Positions 1 to 8,978 of a DNA stretch of 64,000 nt are shown here, piece by piece. Location: positions 62,001 through 126,000 of the forward strand of contig JBBRAM010000009.1 in NCBI GenBank assembly GCA_038206765.1, written 5' to 3'. How positions within the stretch are numbered: position 1 is the stretch's first letter; every line of letters begins with the position of its first letter. Position numbers and translations under genes: made by a program. The stretch comes from UKL13-2 sp038206765. Lineage in GTDB: Bacteria; Pseudomonadota; Gammaproteobacteria; Burkholderiales; Usitatibacteraceae. The notes beneath the pieces are model-generated. The model saw only the letters and a list, made by a program, of their open reading frames with translations, had not been told where the DNA came from and searched no databases.

Positions 1-239
1 GGCCCACATTCCACAACCCGCCCCACGCCCTCATTACCGCCAATAGCCGGTAACGGTGGCAGGATGCCATATTCGCCGGTGAGTGTGAGGACGTCGGATG
101 GGTTGATCGGTGCGGCAAGTACGGCGAGCAGTACCTGTCCGGAACTCAAGTCTGGGCGGGGCATCTGGACGGGGTGAATCACGTCTTGCGGAATAGGGCC
201 ACGAGTCTCGTATTGGGCGCGGGTGATGGTAGTGGTCAT
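1..239 (-). CDS. Zinc-type 2-enoyl/quinone reductase (MDR family), N-terminal part, cut by the window edge
   Basis: The minus strand carries an open frame from an ATG at 237-239 to the left edge with no stop. It encodes about 79 residues of an N-terminal GroES-like domain of the medium-chain dehydrogenase/reductase superfamily. The stretches APINPSDVLTLTGEYGILP and GGNEGVGRVVE resemble the mitochondrial-type trans-2-enoyl-CoA reductases (MECR/Etr1) and related NADPH:quinone reductases. An AGGAGAG ribosome site sits about 7 bases upstream of the ATG, which supports this start over a longer overlapping frame. The catalytic part and Rossmann domain lie outside the window, so enoyl-CoA and quinone reductase cannot be told apart. 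Confidence 0.75.
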   Translation of the reverse strand, partial: MTTTITRAQYETRGPIPQDVIHPVQMPRPDLSSGQVLLAVLAAPINPSDVLTLTGEYGILPPLPAIGGNEGVGRVVECG

Positions 240-432
240 GCTGGCTCTCCTCGTTGATGACTTTTTGGTCGATGTGGATTGGATTGGTGTTGCGTGTCAG
301 AATTAGTTTCACAATATACTTGATTCATCACCTGTTAGCGGGCCCGAATTGGCATGGCGCATGCCAGTAATATTGCGGCCCGTTTCAACTTCATGCTTCA
401 ACCTCGTTCACTAGGAATGCGTTTATAAGAAT

Positions 433-1275
433 ATGGAGCTCTCTGTTCTAAAAATTAGTGTTGCGGCGTTGCGTTTTATCGCACTAACGGCTGTTTGCAA
501 CCATGCGGCGTGTACGGATGCGGCAATTAGCGTTGCGATCGATACGCCAATTGAAATTCATCAGCGGATCGCCACGCCCGTCGTCGCCAACGGTTCCGCT
601 GTTTTAGAGGAGGTGCTGTCGGATAAGACCACGCCATCAGTGGCACTAACCCTCGATGCTTGCGGGGGGCAATATGATGCTGACCTCGTTCGCCTGCTCG
701 TGGCGAACCGCGTTCCGGCAACTATTTTTGTGACGAAAAAATGGATTGATCGCAACCCAGTCGGTATCGTCGATCTGCTCGCGCATCCCGAATTGTTTGA
801 AATCGAAGACCATGGCGCAGCGCATATTCCCGCTGTGATTGGCGTGGGGAAGCGGGTTTACGGCATTTTGGGCGAGCGTGATATTGCGCATTTGCAGCTC
901 GAAGTGGTTGGCGGTGCGGATAGTATATTAGCGCTCACCGGTCGCAAACCCCGTTTTTATCGGGGTGCCACTGCTGAATATGATGGCGCAGCGCTCGCTG
1001 AAATTCGCCACCTGGGTTACCAGGTGGCTGGATTCTCGGTCAATGCCGATGTCGGTGCGACCTTAAGCCGACGCGCGATTGCCACGCGGTTACTGAAAGT
1101 GAAAAACGGCGACATCATCATTGCGCACATGAACAAGCCGGCGGCGTTCACAGCGGAAGGGTTAGCCGATGCGCTCCCAATGTTGCTGGCACGGGGTTTT
1201 CGATTCGTGAAGCTAGAACAGGTTCAGTTGCAAACACTCAACGGCCCCTCAGACAGCAAATCGCTAACCTATTAA
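433..1275 (+). CDS. Polysaccharide deacetylase (NodB-homology) family protein, probably exported
   Basis: The protein has 280 residues. The first 25-30 are hydrophobic and end in small residues, which suggests export. The NodB-type core begins near residue 68: LTLDACGG supplies a presumed metal-binding Asp75, and HGAAH (His127, His131) matches the HxxxH metal pair of carbohydrate esterase family 4. The family removes N-acetyl or O-acetyl groups from cell-envelope sugars. The usual TFDD motif is altered to LDAC, with one Asp only, so the substrate and activity are uncertain. It is a single gene, divergent from the reductase on the left. No strong ribosome site is seen, only GGAAT about 20 bases upstream. 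Confidence 0.8.
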   Translation: MELSVLKISVAALRFIALTAVCNHAACTDAAISVAIDTPIEIHQRIATPVVANGSAVLEEVLSDKTTPSVALTLDACGGQYDADLVRLLVANRVPATIFVTKKWIDRNPVGIVDLLAHPELFEIEDHGAAHIPAVIGVGKRVYGILGERDIAHLQLEVVGGADSILALTGRKPRFYRGATAEYDGAALAEIRHLGYQVAGFSVNADVGATLSRRAIATRLLKVKNGDIIIAHMNKPAAFTAEGLADALPMLLARGFRFVKLEQVQLQTLNGPSDSKSLTY

Positions 1276-1311
1276 ATGCAGTAAACGAAAGTCCGGACCG
1301 TCCAAAACGCG

Positions 1312-1333
1312 ACCACAGCGCAACCACAGCGCA
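1312..1333. repeat. Two perfect tandem copies of an 11-bp unit
   Basis: The unit ACCACAGCGCA occurs twice head to tail, with a partial third copy, in the 78-bp gap between two convergent genes. It is one of several short tandem arrays found between genes in this window. No function is evident. Confidence 0.6.
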
Positions 1334-1353
1334 ACAACACTACCGTGGCGACA

Positions 1354-1746
1354 TTAAAACGCCGTATATTTTTTGGCCGTACCGCGTGACTTTTCGACGG
1401 GATATTTTTGCGCATTGCGCTGCATTTTTTCATACGCCGCGGCAATCAAATCGATGTCCAATTTATCGCTCAATTGAAGCAAATACAACAGCACGTCAGC
1501 GGCCTCAAAGCCTACTTCCTTTTTCGCGTCATCGGTTAAACGTTTAGATTGCTCCTCCGTCAGCCATTGAAAGTGCTCAACCAGTTCTGAGGCCTCAACC
1601 GACATTGCCATGGCTAAATTTTTGGGCGACAAAAATTGTTCCCAATCACGTTCAGCTGCGAAGGTCCGCAATTTATCACGGAGTACAGTCAGGTCGTTGC
1701 CGCCTGCTTGGTTCATGCAGGCGTGGTCCACATTGACATCACTCAT
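1354..1746 (-). CDS. MazG-like nucleotide pyrophosphohydrolase (dCTP pyrophosphatase type)
   Basis: This 130-residue protein is a single MazG-fold domain. The metal-binding pattern of the all-alpha NTP pyrophosphatases is visible as EASE (Glu51, Glu54) and EAAD (Glu81, Asp84), followed by a leucine-rich helix. The tail ends in KYPVEKSRGTAKKYTAF, typical of the short RS21-C6/DCTPP1-like group. The family hydrolyses (d)NTPs to monophosphate and pyrophosphate and is viewed as house-cleaning of non-canonical nucleotides. It lies 15 bp downstream of the Ala/Pro-rich gene and is probably co-transcribed with it. The start could instead be the second Met (residue 11); neither has a clear ribosome site. 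Confidence 0.85.
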   Translation of the reverse strand: MSDVNVDHACMNQAGGNDLTVLRDKLRTFAAERDWEQFLSPKNLAMAMSVEASELVEHFQWLTEEQSKRLTDDAKKEVGFEAADVLLYLLQLSDKLDIDLIAAAYEKMQRNAQKYPVEKSRGTAKKYTAF

Positions 1747-1761
1747 ATGGCGTGTTGCCGA

Positions 1762-2202
1762 TCAGGTGTCGAAAAAATTGCTGAGATCGTCTTCGCCGGC
1801 CGCAGGTGTCGATGGCGGCGTGGGGGCGGGGGCTGAAGGTGGGGCGGCCGGTGTAGCAGCTCCTACGACAGCGGCTGCGGGGGCTGCTGCGGGAGCTGGT
1901 GAAGGCGCAGCCAACGATACGGCGGTAGCCAGCCCTAATGCTTCTTGCAAGCCTTTTTCAACCGTCGGCAAGTCCATCGGGTTTCGCCCTTGAGAGCGCA
2001 GCAAAATCCGCGAGGGCAAATCCAGCAAGCGCACCTCGGCCAGTCGCTGATTGGCGGCGACGGTTAGCGTGGGCAACAGGTATGTGTTGCGAAAGCCGGG
2101 ATTGGCGCGGTCTACCGCATCGATTACCGCCTGTTGCGAGCGGACGATACCGGCGAGAAGTTCGGCGAGTTGTTGTGTGGTGAGATGAATCGGGGAAGTC
2201 AT
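1762..2202 (-). CDS. Uncharacterised protein with an Ala/Pro-rich C-terminal tail
   Basis: I do not recognise this 146-residue protein. Residues 1-95 look helical and compact, beginning MTSPIHLTTQQLAELLAGIV. From about residue 98 to 138 the sequence is almost only Ala, Pro, Ser, Thr and Val, and it ends in an acidic tail, AGEDDLSNFFDT. There is no signal peptide or membrane segment. The start at 2200-2202 was chosen over a longer frame because AAAGGAC lies at the right distance upstream and the extra N-terminal sequence overlaps rlmJ on the same strand. It sits between rlmJ and the MazG-like gene, all on the minus strand. Confidence 0.7.
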   Translation of the reverse strand: MTSPIHLTTQQLAELLAGIVRSQQAVIDAVDRANPGFRNTYLLPTLTVAANQRLAEVRLLDLPSRILLRSQGRNPMDLPTVEKGLQEALGLATAVSLAAPSPAPAAAPAAAVVGAATPAAPPSAPAPTPPSTPAAGEDDLSNFFDT

Positions 2203-2290
2203 AGCGCGTCCTTTTTCGTTTTTAATACACGATACAACAACATCATAAACCGAGACTGCGATAGAAATCTCTTTTCTGCGCCGCCTTTCT

Positions 2291-3136
2291 TTAAGGCGAG
2301 CTAAGCTCAAGTTTAAAGTTGGCGCTGGGATCTTGGCCAAGCACCGTGACCAAATAGGGCATGACTTGCTGCAAGGTAACATGCAATGTCCACGGCGGAT
2401 TGATGATGAAGAGCCCACTACCATGCATACCAAAGCCATCCTCGCCGGGCGCATGAACGCTGAGGCTCACGTGTAGCCAATTTTTAGCGGGCAACAGCTT
2501 TAGTTGTTCTGGCAGTTGCCGCGAGTCGGCGCGGGATAGTTGCGGATACCACACCATGTAAACGCCGGTAGCAAATCGCTGCAAGGCATCTTCCAACGCG
2601 CGAATCACATTTTTATAATCGGTTTTGTCTTCATACGACGGATCAATCAACACCAAGGCGCGGCGCGGCGGTGGCGGCAGCATAGCTTTGAGTCCTGCGA
2701 AACCGTCGCTGGCTTTAATCAACGAACGGCGGCCAAATTCGCGAAAATTATTGATCAGCAATTCGCTATCACTTGTGTGCAATTCAAACAGCCGCAAACG
2801 ATCTTGCTCGCGCAGTATCTGATGCGCAATCCACGGCGAGCCAGGATAAGCCGTTAATTTTCCGTTGGGGTTGAGTTCGCGCACCAAATCAACATAGGCT
2901 GCGAGCGGTTCGGGAAGATCGTCACGGTTCCACAATCGGCCAATGCCATCGACATATTCCGCTAATTTGGTCGCATAGCCCGTATCGAGCGCATACAGCC
3001 CGGCTCCAGCGTGCGTGTCGGCATACCAAAAAGGGGCATCTTTTTGGCCGAGGTAGCGGGCGAGTTCGACGAGCACAAAATGTTTCAACACATCTGCATG
3101 GTTGCCGGCGTGGAAGGCGTGGCGGTAGCTGAGCAT
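2291..3136 (-). CDS. rlmJ: 23S rRNA (adenine(2030)-N6)-methyltransferase RlmJ
   Basis: The 281-residue protein starts MLSYRHAFHAGNHADVLKH, the signature N-terminus of RlmJ, which methylates N6 of A2030 in 23S rRNA using S-adenosylmethionine. The catalytic N6-adenine motif (usually D/N-P-P-Y/F) appears as DPSYE at residues 165-169, the form normal for RlmJ. The length matches the E. coli enzyme (about 280). No partner gene is expected. It is the first gene of a minus-strand run with two small genes downstream, separated from the next by 88 bp. Confidence 0.95.
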   Translation of the reverse strand: MLSYRHAFHAGNHADVLKHFVLVELARYLGQKDAPFWYADTHAGAGLYALDTGYATKLAEYVDGIGRLWNRDDLPEPLAAYVDLVRELNPNGKLTAYPGSPWIAHQILREQDRLRLFELHTSDSELLINNFREFGRRSLIKASDGFAGLKAMLPPPPRRALVLIDPSYEDKTDYKNVIRALEDALQRFATGVYMVWYPQLSRADSRQLPEQLKLLPAKNWLHVSLSVHAPGEDGFGMHGSGLFIINPPWTLHVTLQQVMPYLVTVLGQDPSANFKLELSSP

Positions 3137-3348
3137 GGGAGTCTAAGGTGAGGGTCGTTCTAATTTCAAATGCGAGTGGGATAGGCTAGTTCAGCGCTCG
3201 GAATCGTGGGTAGTATGGAACGAAAGAAATGGAAGATGGACGAAAAATTTTCGATGCCTAGCAGCGGGTCATTTTTCAGTAATAATAGATCAAGTCTAGC
3301 CAGTTAAATCCATTTCAGCATCTTAACCCTCTGCATAAAGTTGACCAC

Positions 3349-3948
3349 ATGAAAGCCAATATTAACCTTCATTTCGCTGCATTCGCCATTGCCGTGTCGT
3401 GCACTTTTTCAGTGCTCGCCTCGCCGTTTAAATGTGTCGTTGACGGCAAGACAACCTATCAGGATGCGCCTTGCGATGCCGATGTCAAAGCGCGTGGTAG
3501 CGAGAGTAAGGTTGCGTCGCCCACGGCCGCTAACAATCGGTCTGATGATCAAACTAATGTCACCAGCCAAAAAGAAAATATGCGACGGGATACGCTGGTC
3601 AAAAGCGACTTGGAGCCCATGGCGCGCGAAACTTTTGCGGCAGTCAAAGCCGGCCAGCTTCAGTTGTACCGTGACAAATTGTGCCCTAAAATGCGCCAGA
3701 CCCTAATCAGGCAGGACGTGGTGGCAGGTTTCAAGCAAGAGAGCGCAGATTATACAAAACGAAAAACAGAACTTGTCAGGGTTGAAAGCGCAAATAACAT
3801 TGGCGTCACCTTTGTGGCAACCGAAGCGAACGATGCGAAGTTGGCAAGCGGCAGGGAAAAGTTATCCGTTGCTGTTTATTTCCAATGGGACAACGGGAGT
3901 CCCTGTGTGACACATATGAGTAGCTGGCGAACGACCCTGTCAAAATAG
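3349..3948 (+). CDS. Exported DUF4124-domain protein
   Basis: This is a 199-residue protein with a clear signal peptide (residues 1 to about 25, ending VLAS). Directly after it comes FKCVVDGKTTYQDAPCD, the hallmark of DUF4124 domains found in many proteobacterial periplasmic proteins: an aromatic, a Cys, a Gly-Lys-x-x-Tyr turn and a second Cys. The rest (residues 80-199) is charged, helical, then beta-rich, and contains two further Cys (LCPKMR and SPCVTHM) that may form a disulfide. Function unknown. It is a monocistronic gene facing the formate dehydrogenase operon. Confidence 0.75.
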   Translation: MKANINLHFAAFAIAVSCTFSVLASPFKCVVDGKTTYQDAPCDADVKARGSESKVASPTAANNRSDDQTNVTSQKENMRRDTLVKSDLEPMARETFAAVKAGQLQLYRDKLCPKMRQTLIRQDVVAGFKQESADYTKRKTELVRVESANNIGVTFVATEANDAKLASGREKLSVAVYFQWDNGSPCVTHMSSWRTTLSK

Positions 3949-4059
3949 TGGATTGCGCCGTCTCGCAAATCCCTAGATCATTCAAAGTCCGCGCCAGAAC
4001 TGGCGTTTGGACCATTGCGGTGCTGCCGGTGGCTGCGTAAGCGTCGTTGGTATCACTGA

Positions 4060-4122
4060 CGACGCTTACGACATTTACGACGCTCACAATACTCACTGTG
4101 CTCACAGCCCTCACAATACTTA
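4060..4122. repeat. Degenerate 9-bp tandem array (7 units) at the 3' end of the formate dehydrogenase gene
   Basis: Seven consecutive 9-bp units end in CTTA, TTTA or CTCA (for example CGACGCTCA, CAATACTCA, CAATACTTA). The last unit contains the stop codon of the formate dehydrogenase alpha gene (TTA at 4120-4122 on the plus strand). The rest fills the space between two convergent genes. Similar 9-bp arrays occur at 44108 and 61389. Confidence 0.7.
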
Positions 4123-6933
4123 CAGAGCGAACGACTTCCCGCCACCATAACTAGAAAGCGCTTTCAGCTCGCCACCTTTCGATACCTTTACCGCACAATA
4201 CTTTACCTCGGCGATTTTACCGAAGGGGTCAAGTGCGGCGTTGGTGAGTTGGTTCGCCGCCGCCTCGTAATAGGCGAATGGAATAAACACGGAGCCAACG
4301 GGGATGCCTTCATCGGCACGCGCCATCAGCGCAACATTGCCACGACGCGATTCGATACTGATGGTGTCACCCCCGGCCGCGTGAATGTAGCGCAGATCAA
4401 GTGGATTCATGCTCACGACCGCCTCAGGTTCCAAAGCGTCCAAAACGCTAGCCCGACGGGTCATCGATCCGGTGTGCCAATGTTCTAGCTGACGACCAGT
4501 GATGAGCACGAACGGATACTCTTCATCGGGCCGCTCGTTAGCCGGGATGATATCGGCGGGAACGAATTTGGCGCGACCGTCTTCTGTCGGAAAGTCTTCC
4601 ACGAACACCACTGGCTGGCCGGGGTCGTTATCGTCTTTGCACGGATACGTCACGCTTGATTCTCGGTTCAAGCGATCCCATGAGATGCCGGAGATAGATG
4701 CCATCGACAAGTGCATTTCTTCATACACCGCCTCCACGCCGCTCTCTTCGCCTTGATAATTCCAATCGAGGCCGAGGCGTTTGGCGAGCTGCTGAATAAT
4801 CCACAAATCTTGCCGGGCATCGCCCGGCATTTCGAGCGCACGTCTGCCTAGCTGCACCATTCGGTCCGTGTTGGTGACGGTGCCGGTTTTTTCCGGCCAT
4901 GCCGACGCTGGGAAAACCACATCGGCTAGATAGGCGGTCTCGGTCAGGAAAATATCTTGCACGACTAACATTTCCAACTTCGCCAGACCGGATCGGGCGT
5001 GGTTAGCATCCGGATCGGACATCGCCGGGTTTTCACCCATGACGTACATGCCCTTGATTTTTCCGTCATAGGCGGCGTCCATAATTTCCACCACGGTTAG
5101 GCCGGGCTTTGGATCAAGCTTCGTGTTCCAATATTTTTCAAAGCGGGTGTGGGCTTCTGGATTGTCAACACGTTTGTAATCGGGGAACATCATCGGGATT
5201 AGCCCTGCATCAGAGGCGCCCTGCACGTTGTTTTGTCCACGCAATGGGTGAAGCCCTGCGCCCGGCTTGCCGACTTGGCCAGTCATGAGTGTTAACGCAA
5301 TCAGGCAGCGGGCATTGTCTGTCCCGTGAACGTGCTGTGAAATGCCCATGCCCCAGAGGATGATCGAGGCTTTGCTGGTGGCGTACGCGCGCGCCACTTC
5401 ACGCAGCGTTTCGGCAGGGATGCCGCACAGCGGTGCCATCGCTTCGGGTGAAAAACCCTTCGCGTTTTCCTTAAGCGCCTCGAAATTATGGGTGCGGTTT
5501 TTGATGAAATCTTCGTTCACCAAACCTTCGTCGATGATGGTGTAAATCATCGCGTTTAACATTGCCACATCCATGTCTGGCTTGAACTGCAAATAGCGCC
5601 AGGCGTGGCGGGCAATATCGTTTTTTCGCGGATCGGCAACAATTAATTTGGCACCGTTCTTTGCGGCGTTCTTAATCCAAGTCGCAGCGACCGGATGGTT
5701 TGATGTTGGATTGGCGCCAATAAGGAATATAACTTCTGCTTTGGCCACGTCCGACACTTGGTTCGATACCGCGCCTGAACCCACTCCCTCGAGCAAAGCA
5801 ACGACCGACGAGGCATGGCAAAGCCTGGTGCAGTGATCGACGTTATTAGTGCCGAAACCGGTGCGCACCAGCTTCTGGAACAAGTAGGCTTCTTCGTTGC
5901 TACCTTTGGCCGAGCCAAAACCGGCGAGCGCATTTTTACCGACGGTATCTCGAATATTCGATAATTTACTTCCGGCCAAATCCAGCGCCTCTTCCCAAGT
6001 TGCCTCGCGAAACACATCACGCCAATTATCGGGATCCATCACAAAATCAGCAGTCTTTGGAACGCCCGCTTTGCGGATCAGCGGCTTGGTTAAGCGCTGT
6101 TGGTGATGCGCATAATCAAATCCGTAACGGCCCTTTACGCATAGACGGTTATGGTTCGATGGCCCGTCACGGCCTTCGACGCGAATGATTTTATTTTCCT
6201 TCACGTGATAGGTTAGCTGGCAACCCACGCCGCAATACGGACACACTGAATCGACGGTTTTGTCAGCAACAATTTTGTATACTTCCTTGGCGGGTGCTAA
6301 AGCACCGGTCGGGCAGGCTTGCACGCATTCGCCGCAAGCCACACAGGTTGAATCGCCCATCGGGTCGTCTTGGTCGAAGACGATTTTGGAATGTGCGCCG
6401 CGATTAGCATAGCCGATCACGTCGTTGGCTTGCTCTTCGCGGCAGGCACGAACGCAGCGGGTGCATTGGATACAGGCATCGAGATTAACCGTCATCGCTG
6501 GGTGCGAAAAATCAGCGGCGGGTTGATGGCGCGGCTTAAAACGTGATTCAGAGACGCCCAGCACTCCCGCCCATTTCAGCAGTTCATTCCCGCCGGGCTT
6601 GTAATCTACTTTCGGCGCATCCGCAGTTAATAGTTCCATCACCATTTTTTGCGACTGGATGGCGCGCGGCGATGTAGTGGTGACTTCCATATTGTTCGAC
6701 GGGTGGCGGCAGCAAGATGGGGCCAACACACGTTCGCCCTTAACCTCCACCACGCACGCGCGACAATTGCCGTCAGGTCGGTATCCGGGTTTGTAGCAAA
6801 GGTGAGGTATTTCTTTGCCGTGCTCTTTGGCGATTTCGATCAGCGTTTGATCGGCGAAGGCGGAAATTTTTTCACCATCGAGAATGAATTCAACGACTGT
6901 ACGTTCAACTAATGGCTCAGCGAGCATGTTCAT
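4120..6933 (-). CDS. fdhF: NAD-linked formate dehydrogenase alpha (catalytic) subunit, Mo/W-bis-PGD, Cys type
   Basis: This 937-residue protein oxidises formate to CO2 in the cytoplasm. In order it shows: an N-terminal [2Fe-2S] domain (Cys46, Cys57, Cys60, Cys74); two ferredoxin-type [4Fe-4S] motifs (Cys154/157/160/164 and Cys197/200/203/207); the CPYCGVGC motif (231-238) with Cys265 for a further [4Fe-4S] cluster; then the molybdopterin domains. RLCH at 370-373 places the active-site residue as Cys372, so it is a cysteine and not a selenocysteine enzyme. I see no HxxxCxxC NuoG-type cluster. The layout, with a fused NuoE-NuoF partner, matches Methylobacterium FDH1, a tungsten enzyme; metal choice here is inference. 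AGGAG precedes the ATG. No fdhD or small delta subunit is nearby. Confidence 0.93.
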   Translation of the reverse strand: MNMLAEPLVERTVVEFILDGEKISAFADQTLIEIAKEHGKEIPHLCYKPGYRPDGNCRACVVEVKGERVLAPSCCRHPSNNMEVTTTSPRAIQSQKMVMELLTADAPKVDYKPGGNELLKWAGVLGVSESRFKPRHQPAADFSHPAMTVNLDACIQCTRCVRACREEQANDVIGYANRGAHSKIVFDQDDPMGDSTCVACGECVQACPTGALAPAKEVYKIVADKTVDSVCPYCGVGCQLTYHVKENKIIRVEGRDGPSNHNRLCVKGRYGFDYAHHQQRLTKPLIRKAGVPKTADFVMDPDNWRDVFREATWEEALDLAGSKLSNIRDTVGKNALAGFGSAKGSNEEAYLFQKLVRTGFGTNNVDHCTRLCHASSVVALLEGVGSGAVSNQVSDVAKAEVIFLIGANPTSNHPVAATWIKNAAKNGAKLIVADPRKNDIARHAWRYLQFKPDMDVAMLNAMIYTIIDEGLVNEDFIKNRTHNFEALKENAKGFSPEAMAPLCGIPAETLREVARAYATSKASIILWGMGISQHVHGTDNARCLIALTLMTGQVGKPGAGLHPLRGQNNVQGASDAGLIPMMFPDYKRVDNPEAHTRFEKYWNTKLDPKPGLTVVEIMDAAYDGKIKGMYVMGENPAMSDPDANHARSGLAKLEMLVVQDIFLTETAYLADVVFPASAWPEKTGTVTNTDRMVQLGRRALEMPGDARQDLWIIQQLAKRLGLDWNYQGEESGVEAVYEEMHLSMASISGISWDRLNRESSVTYPCKDDNDPGQPVVFVEDFPTEDGRAKFVPADIIPANERPDEEYPFVLITGRQLEHWHTGSMTRRASVLDALEPEAVVSMNPLDLRYIHAAGGDTISIESRRGNVALMARADEGIPVGSVFIPFAYYEAAANQLTNAALDPFGKIAEVKYCAVKVSKGGELKALSSYGGGKSFAL

Positions 6934-7019
6934 TTTAAAACTCCTGTGAGGGCCTTAGCGCGAGGGAAAGGAATGACGCACTACCGTCTCCCCAGCCCAA
7001 ATGACTTAGCCCTGACCAA

Positions 7020-8759
7020 TCAATTTATTTCATGTGCAAAATGTTTAATCACACACCGAATCGGGTTCGGTGCCGCTTGGCCGAGGCCACAAATGGACGC
7101 ATCGACCATCACTTGCGAGAGCTCTTCTAGCAAACCCGTTTTCCATTTCGTATCTTGTAACAACTGCACGGCTTTTTCGGTGCCGACGCGGCAGGGCGTG
7201 CACTGCCCGCAGCTTTCGTGTTCAAAAAATTTCATCAAATTCAGTGCAGCGTCGCGCGCTTTGTCATGTTGCGACATGACTACAATCGCCGCCGAACCGA
7301 TGAAGCAACCATAGGGTTGGAGGGTATCAAAATCAAGCGGGATATCACCCATGCTCGCAGGCAAAATGCCGCCCGATGCGCCGCCCGGTAGATACGCATA
7401 AAACTCATGGCCGTCGCGCATGCCGCCGCAAAATTGTTTAATCAATTCGTTCGCCGTGATGCCAGCTGGCGCGAACTTCACGCCCGGATTATTGACGCGA
7501 CCGGAAACCGAAAACGAACGCAATCCTTTGCGACCGTTCATGCCGTGCCCGGCAAACCAGTCCGCGCCTTTTTCCAAAATGTCGCGCACCCAATAAAGGG
7601 TTTCAAAATTATGCTCTAGCGTGGGGCGATCGAATAAGCCGACTTGTGCAACATAGGGCGGGCGCAGGCGCGGCATGCCGCGTTTGCCTTCAATGGATTC
7701 AATCATCGCTGATTCTTCACCGCAAATATAAGCGCCCGCACCGCGCCGCAGTTCAATCAACGGCAGCGGATGCCCGCCCGGCGGGTCGGCTTTGAGTGCC
7801 GCCAATTCGGTTTCCAAAAGCGCACGACAATGATGATATTCGTCGCGTAAATAAACATAACAAGCGTTGATGCCGACCACATGCGCGGCAATCAACATAC
7901 CTTCAATAAAACGATGCGGATCGCGCTCCAAATAATAGCGATCTTTGAATGTGCCGGGCTCGCCCTCGTCAATGTTGACTGCCATTAAGCGCGGCGCGGC
8001 CTCACCGCGCACAATGCGCCATTTGCGGCCGGCGGGGAAACCCGCGCCGCCCAACCCGCGCAGGCCCGAATCTTCCATAGACTTCAGTACGGATTCGATA
8101 TCTCGCTTACCTTCAATAATGTCGAGATAGGTCCTGTAGCCCGCACTATTAGTGCTGCCGCCGTCGTCAGCTCTGTAAGCCGTGTTCGAGACATAATTGC
8201 CCGGAACGCCGCTTGTATACTTGGCTTTAACCGCTGCCACAACGCTATCAACAGTCGCTTCGCCAAACGCGTTCTGCCCGACGCAAACGGCAGGCGCTTC
8301 GCTGCAACGGCCAATGCACGGCACGCCTTGGACGCGTACTTCCTTGCCTAGGATGGCGGGCAATTTTTCAAGCAGCGCATCGCTGCCCGCCATCTTGCAG
8401 GACAGCGTTTCGCAAACACGCACGGTGAGCGCAGCAGGGGTGGCGTCTCCATCCTCCAGCACATCAAAGTGATGGTAAAACGTCGCGACTTCATAAACTT
8501 CGGTTTGCGCGAGCTTGAGCGCATCGGCCAAAGCGCTAATGTGCGCAGGCGATAAGCCGCCAAACTTATCTTGGATTAAATGTAAATACTCGATCAACAA
8601 ATCACGCCGCGCAGGCGATGGGAATGCGGAATTCGCAATCAGCGAGGCAACATCGGCGCGCGCCTGCGGATCAACCTGCCGGCCTTTGGGCGTGTGCCGC
8701 GCCTTCATTTTTTTACGAACATCCGCGAGCGGAATTACGATAGTCGTGCGGTCGTTCAT
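7020..8759 (-). CDS. Formate dehydrogenase beta subunit, NuoE-NuoF fusion (NADH-forming diaphorase)
   Basis: The 579-residue protein passes electrons from the alpha subunit to NAD+. Residues 1 to about 165 are a NuoE-like thioredoxin-fold domain with a [2Fe-2S] ligand set CETLSC ... CIGRC. The remainder is NuoF-like: GLRGLGGAGFPAG (NADH/FMN region), AYICGEESAMIESIEG, and the [4Fe-4S] motif ESCGQCTPCR near the C-terminus. Such fusions are known as the beta subunit of two-subunit formate dehydrogenases (Methylobacterium FDH1 type), whereas FdsG and FdsB of Cupriavidus are separate. The start at 8757-8759 is preferred because GGAGA lies about 11 bases upstream; a longer frame adds 16 unlikely residues. 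It is 86 bp upstream of the alpha gene in one operon. Confidence 0.92.
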   Translation of the reverse strand: MNDRTTIVIPLADVRKKMKARHTPKGRQVDPQARADVASLIANSAFPSPARRDLLIEYLHLIQDKFGGLSPAHISALADALKLAQTEVYEVATFYHHFDVLEDGDATPAALTVRVCETLSCKMAGSDALLEKLPAILGKEVRVQGVPCIGRCSEAPAVCVGQNAFGEATVDSVVAAVKAKYTSGVPGNYVSNTAYRADDGGSTNSAGYRTYLDIIEGKRDIESVLKSMEDSGLRGLGGAGFPAGRKWRIVRGEAAPRLMAVNIDEGEPGTFKDRYYLERDPHRFIEGMLIAAHVVGINACYVYLRDEYHHCRALLETELAALKADPPGGHPLPLIELRRGAGAYICGEESAMIESIEGKRGMPRLRPPYVAQVGLFDRPTLEHNFETLYWVRDILEKGADWFAGHGMNGRKGLRSFSVSGRVNNPGVKFAPAGITANELIKQFCGGMRDGHEFYAYLPGGASGGILPASMGDIPLDFDTLQPYGCFIGSAAIVVMSQHDKARDAALNLMKFFEHESCGQCTPCRVGTEKAVQLLQDTKWKTGLLEELSQVMVDASICGLGQAAPNPIRCVIKHFAHEIN

Positions 8760-8931
8760 GCAGTGTTCTCCAACATTGTCTCCACAGATGTTCCGTGGGT
8801 GTTTCAAAGTACGCGATCAATTCAACATAAATCGCCGAGGCCAAGCGCTAAGGCAAGATTGCAGAACGCCAAATTTCAGGTGTTGCGTCGTTAATCACTA
8901 CATCGGTAGTTGGCAATTTTCAAATCCAAAC

Positions 8932-8966
8932 AACCACAAGGTACTATCATCGCGTACCTCGTGGTT
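8932..8966 (-). terminator. Probable rho-independent terminator after the formate transporter gene
   Basis: The 13-base arms AACCACAAGGTAC and GTACCTCGTGGTT pair with one mismatch around a 9-base loop. Read on the minus strand the hairpin is followed by TTGTTTGGATTTG, a moderately T-rich tail. It lies 12 bp past the transporter stop codon and about 170 bp before the beta-subunit start, so it may separate the transporter transcript from the formate dehydrogenase operon or only reduce read-through. Confidence 0.65.
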
Positions 8967-8978
8967 AAGGCCATTGAG

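Noticed and set aside
34..312. 92-codon minus-strand frame at the left edge
   Set aside because: It lies in another frame of the reductase gene (1-239), whose start has a good ribosome site and whose product has clear MDR motifs.
2282..2298. CGCCTT-AAGGCG hairpin at the rlmJ stop as a terminator
   Set aside because: The stem is only 6 bp, overlaps the stop codon region and lacks a T-tail on the minus strand.
3806..4114. 102-codon minus-strand frame with a Val-Ser repeat protein
   Set aside because: The repeat comes from translating the 9-bp array and the frame overlaps the DUF4124 gene antisense; no ribosome site.
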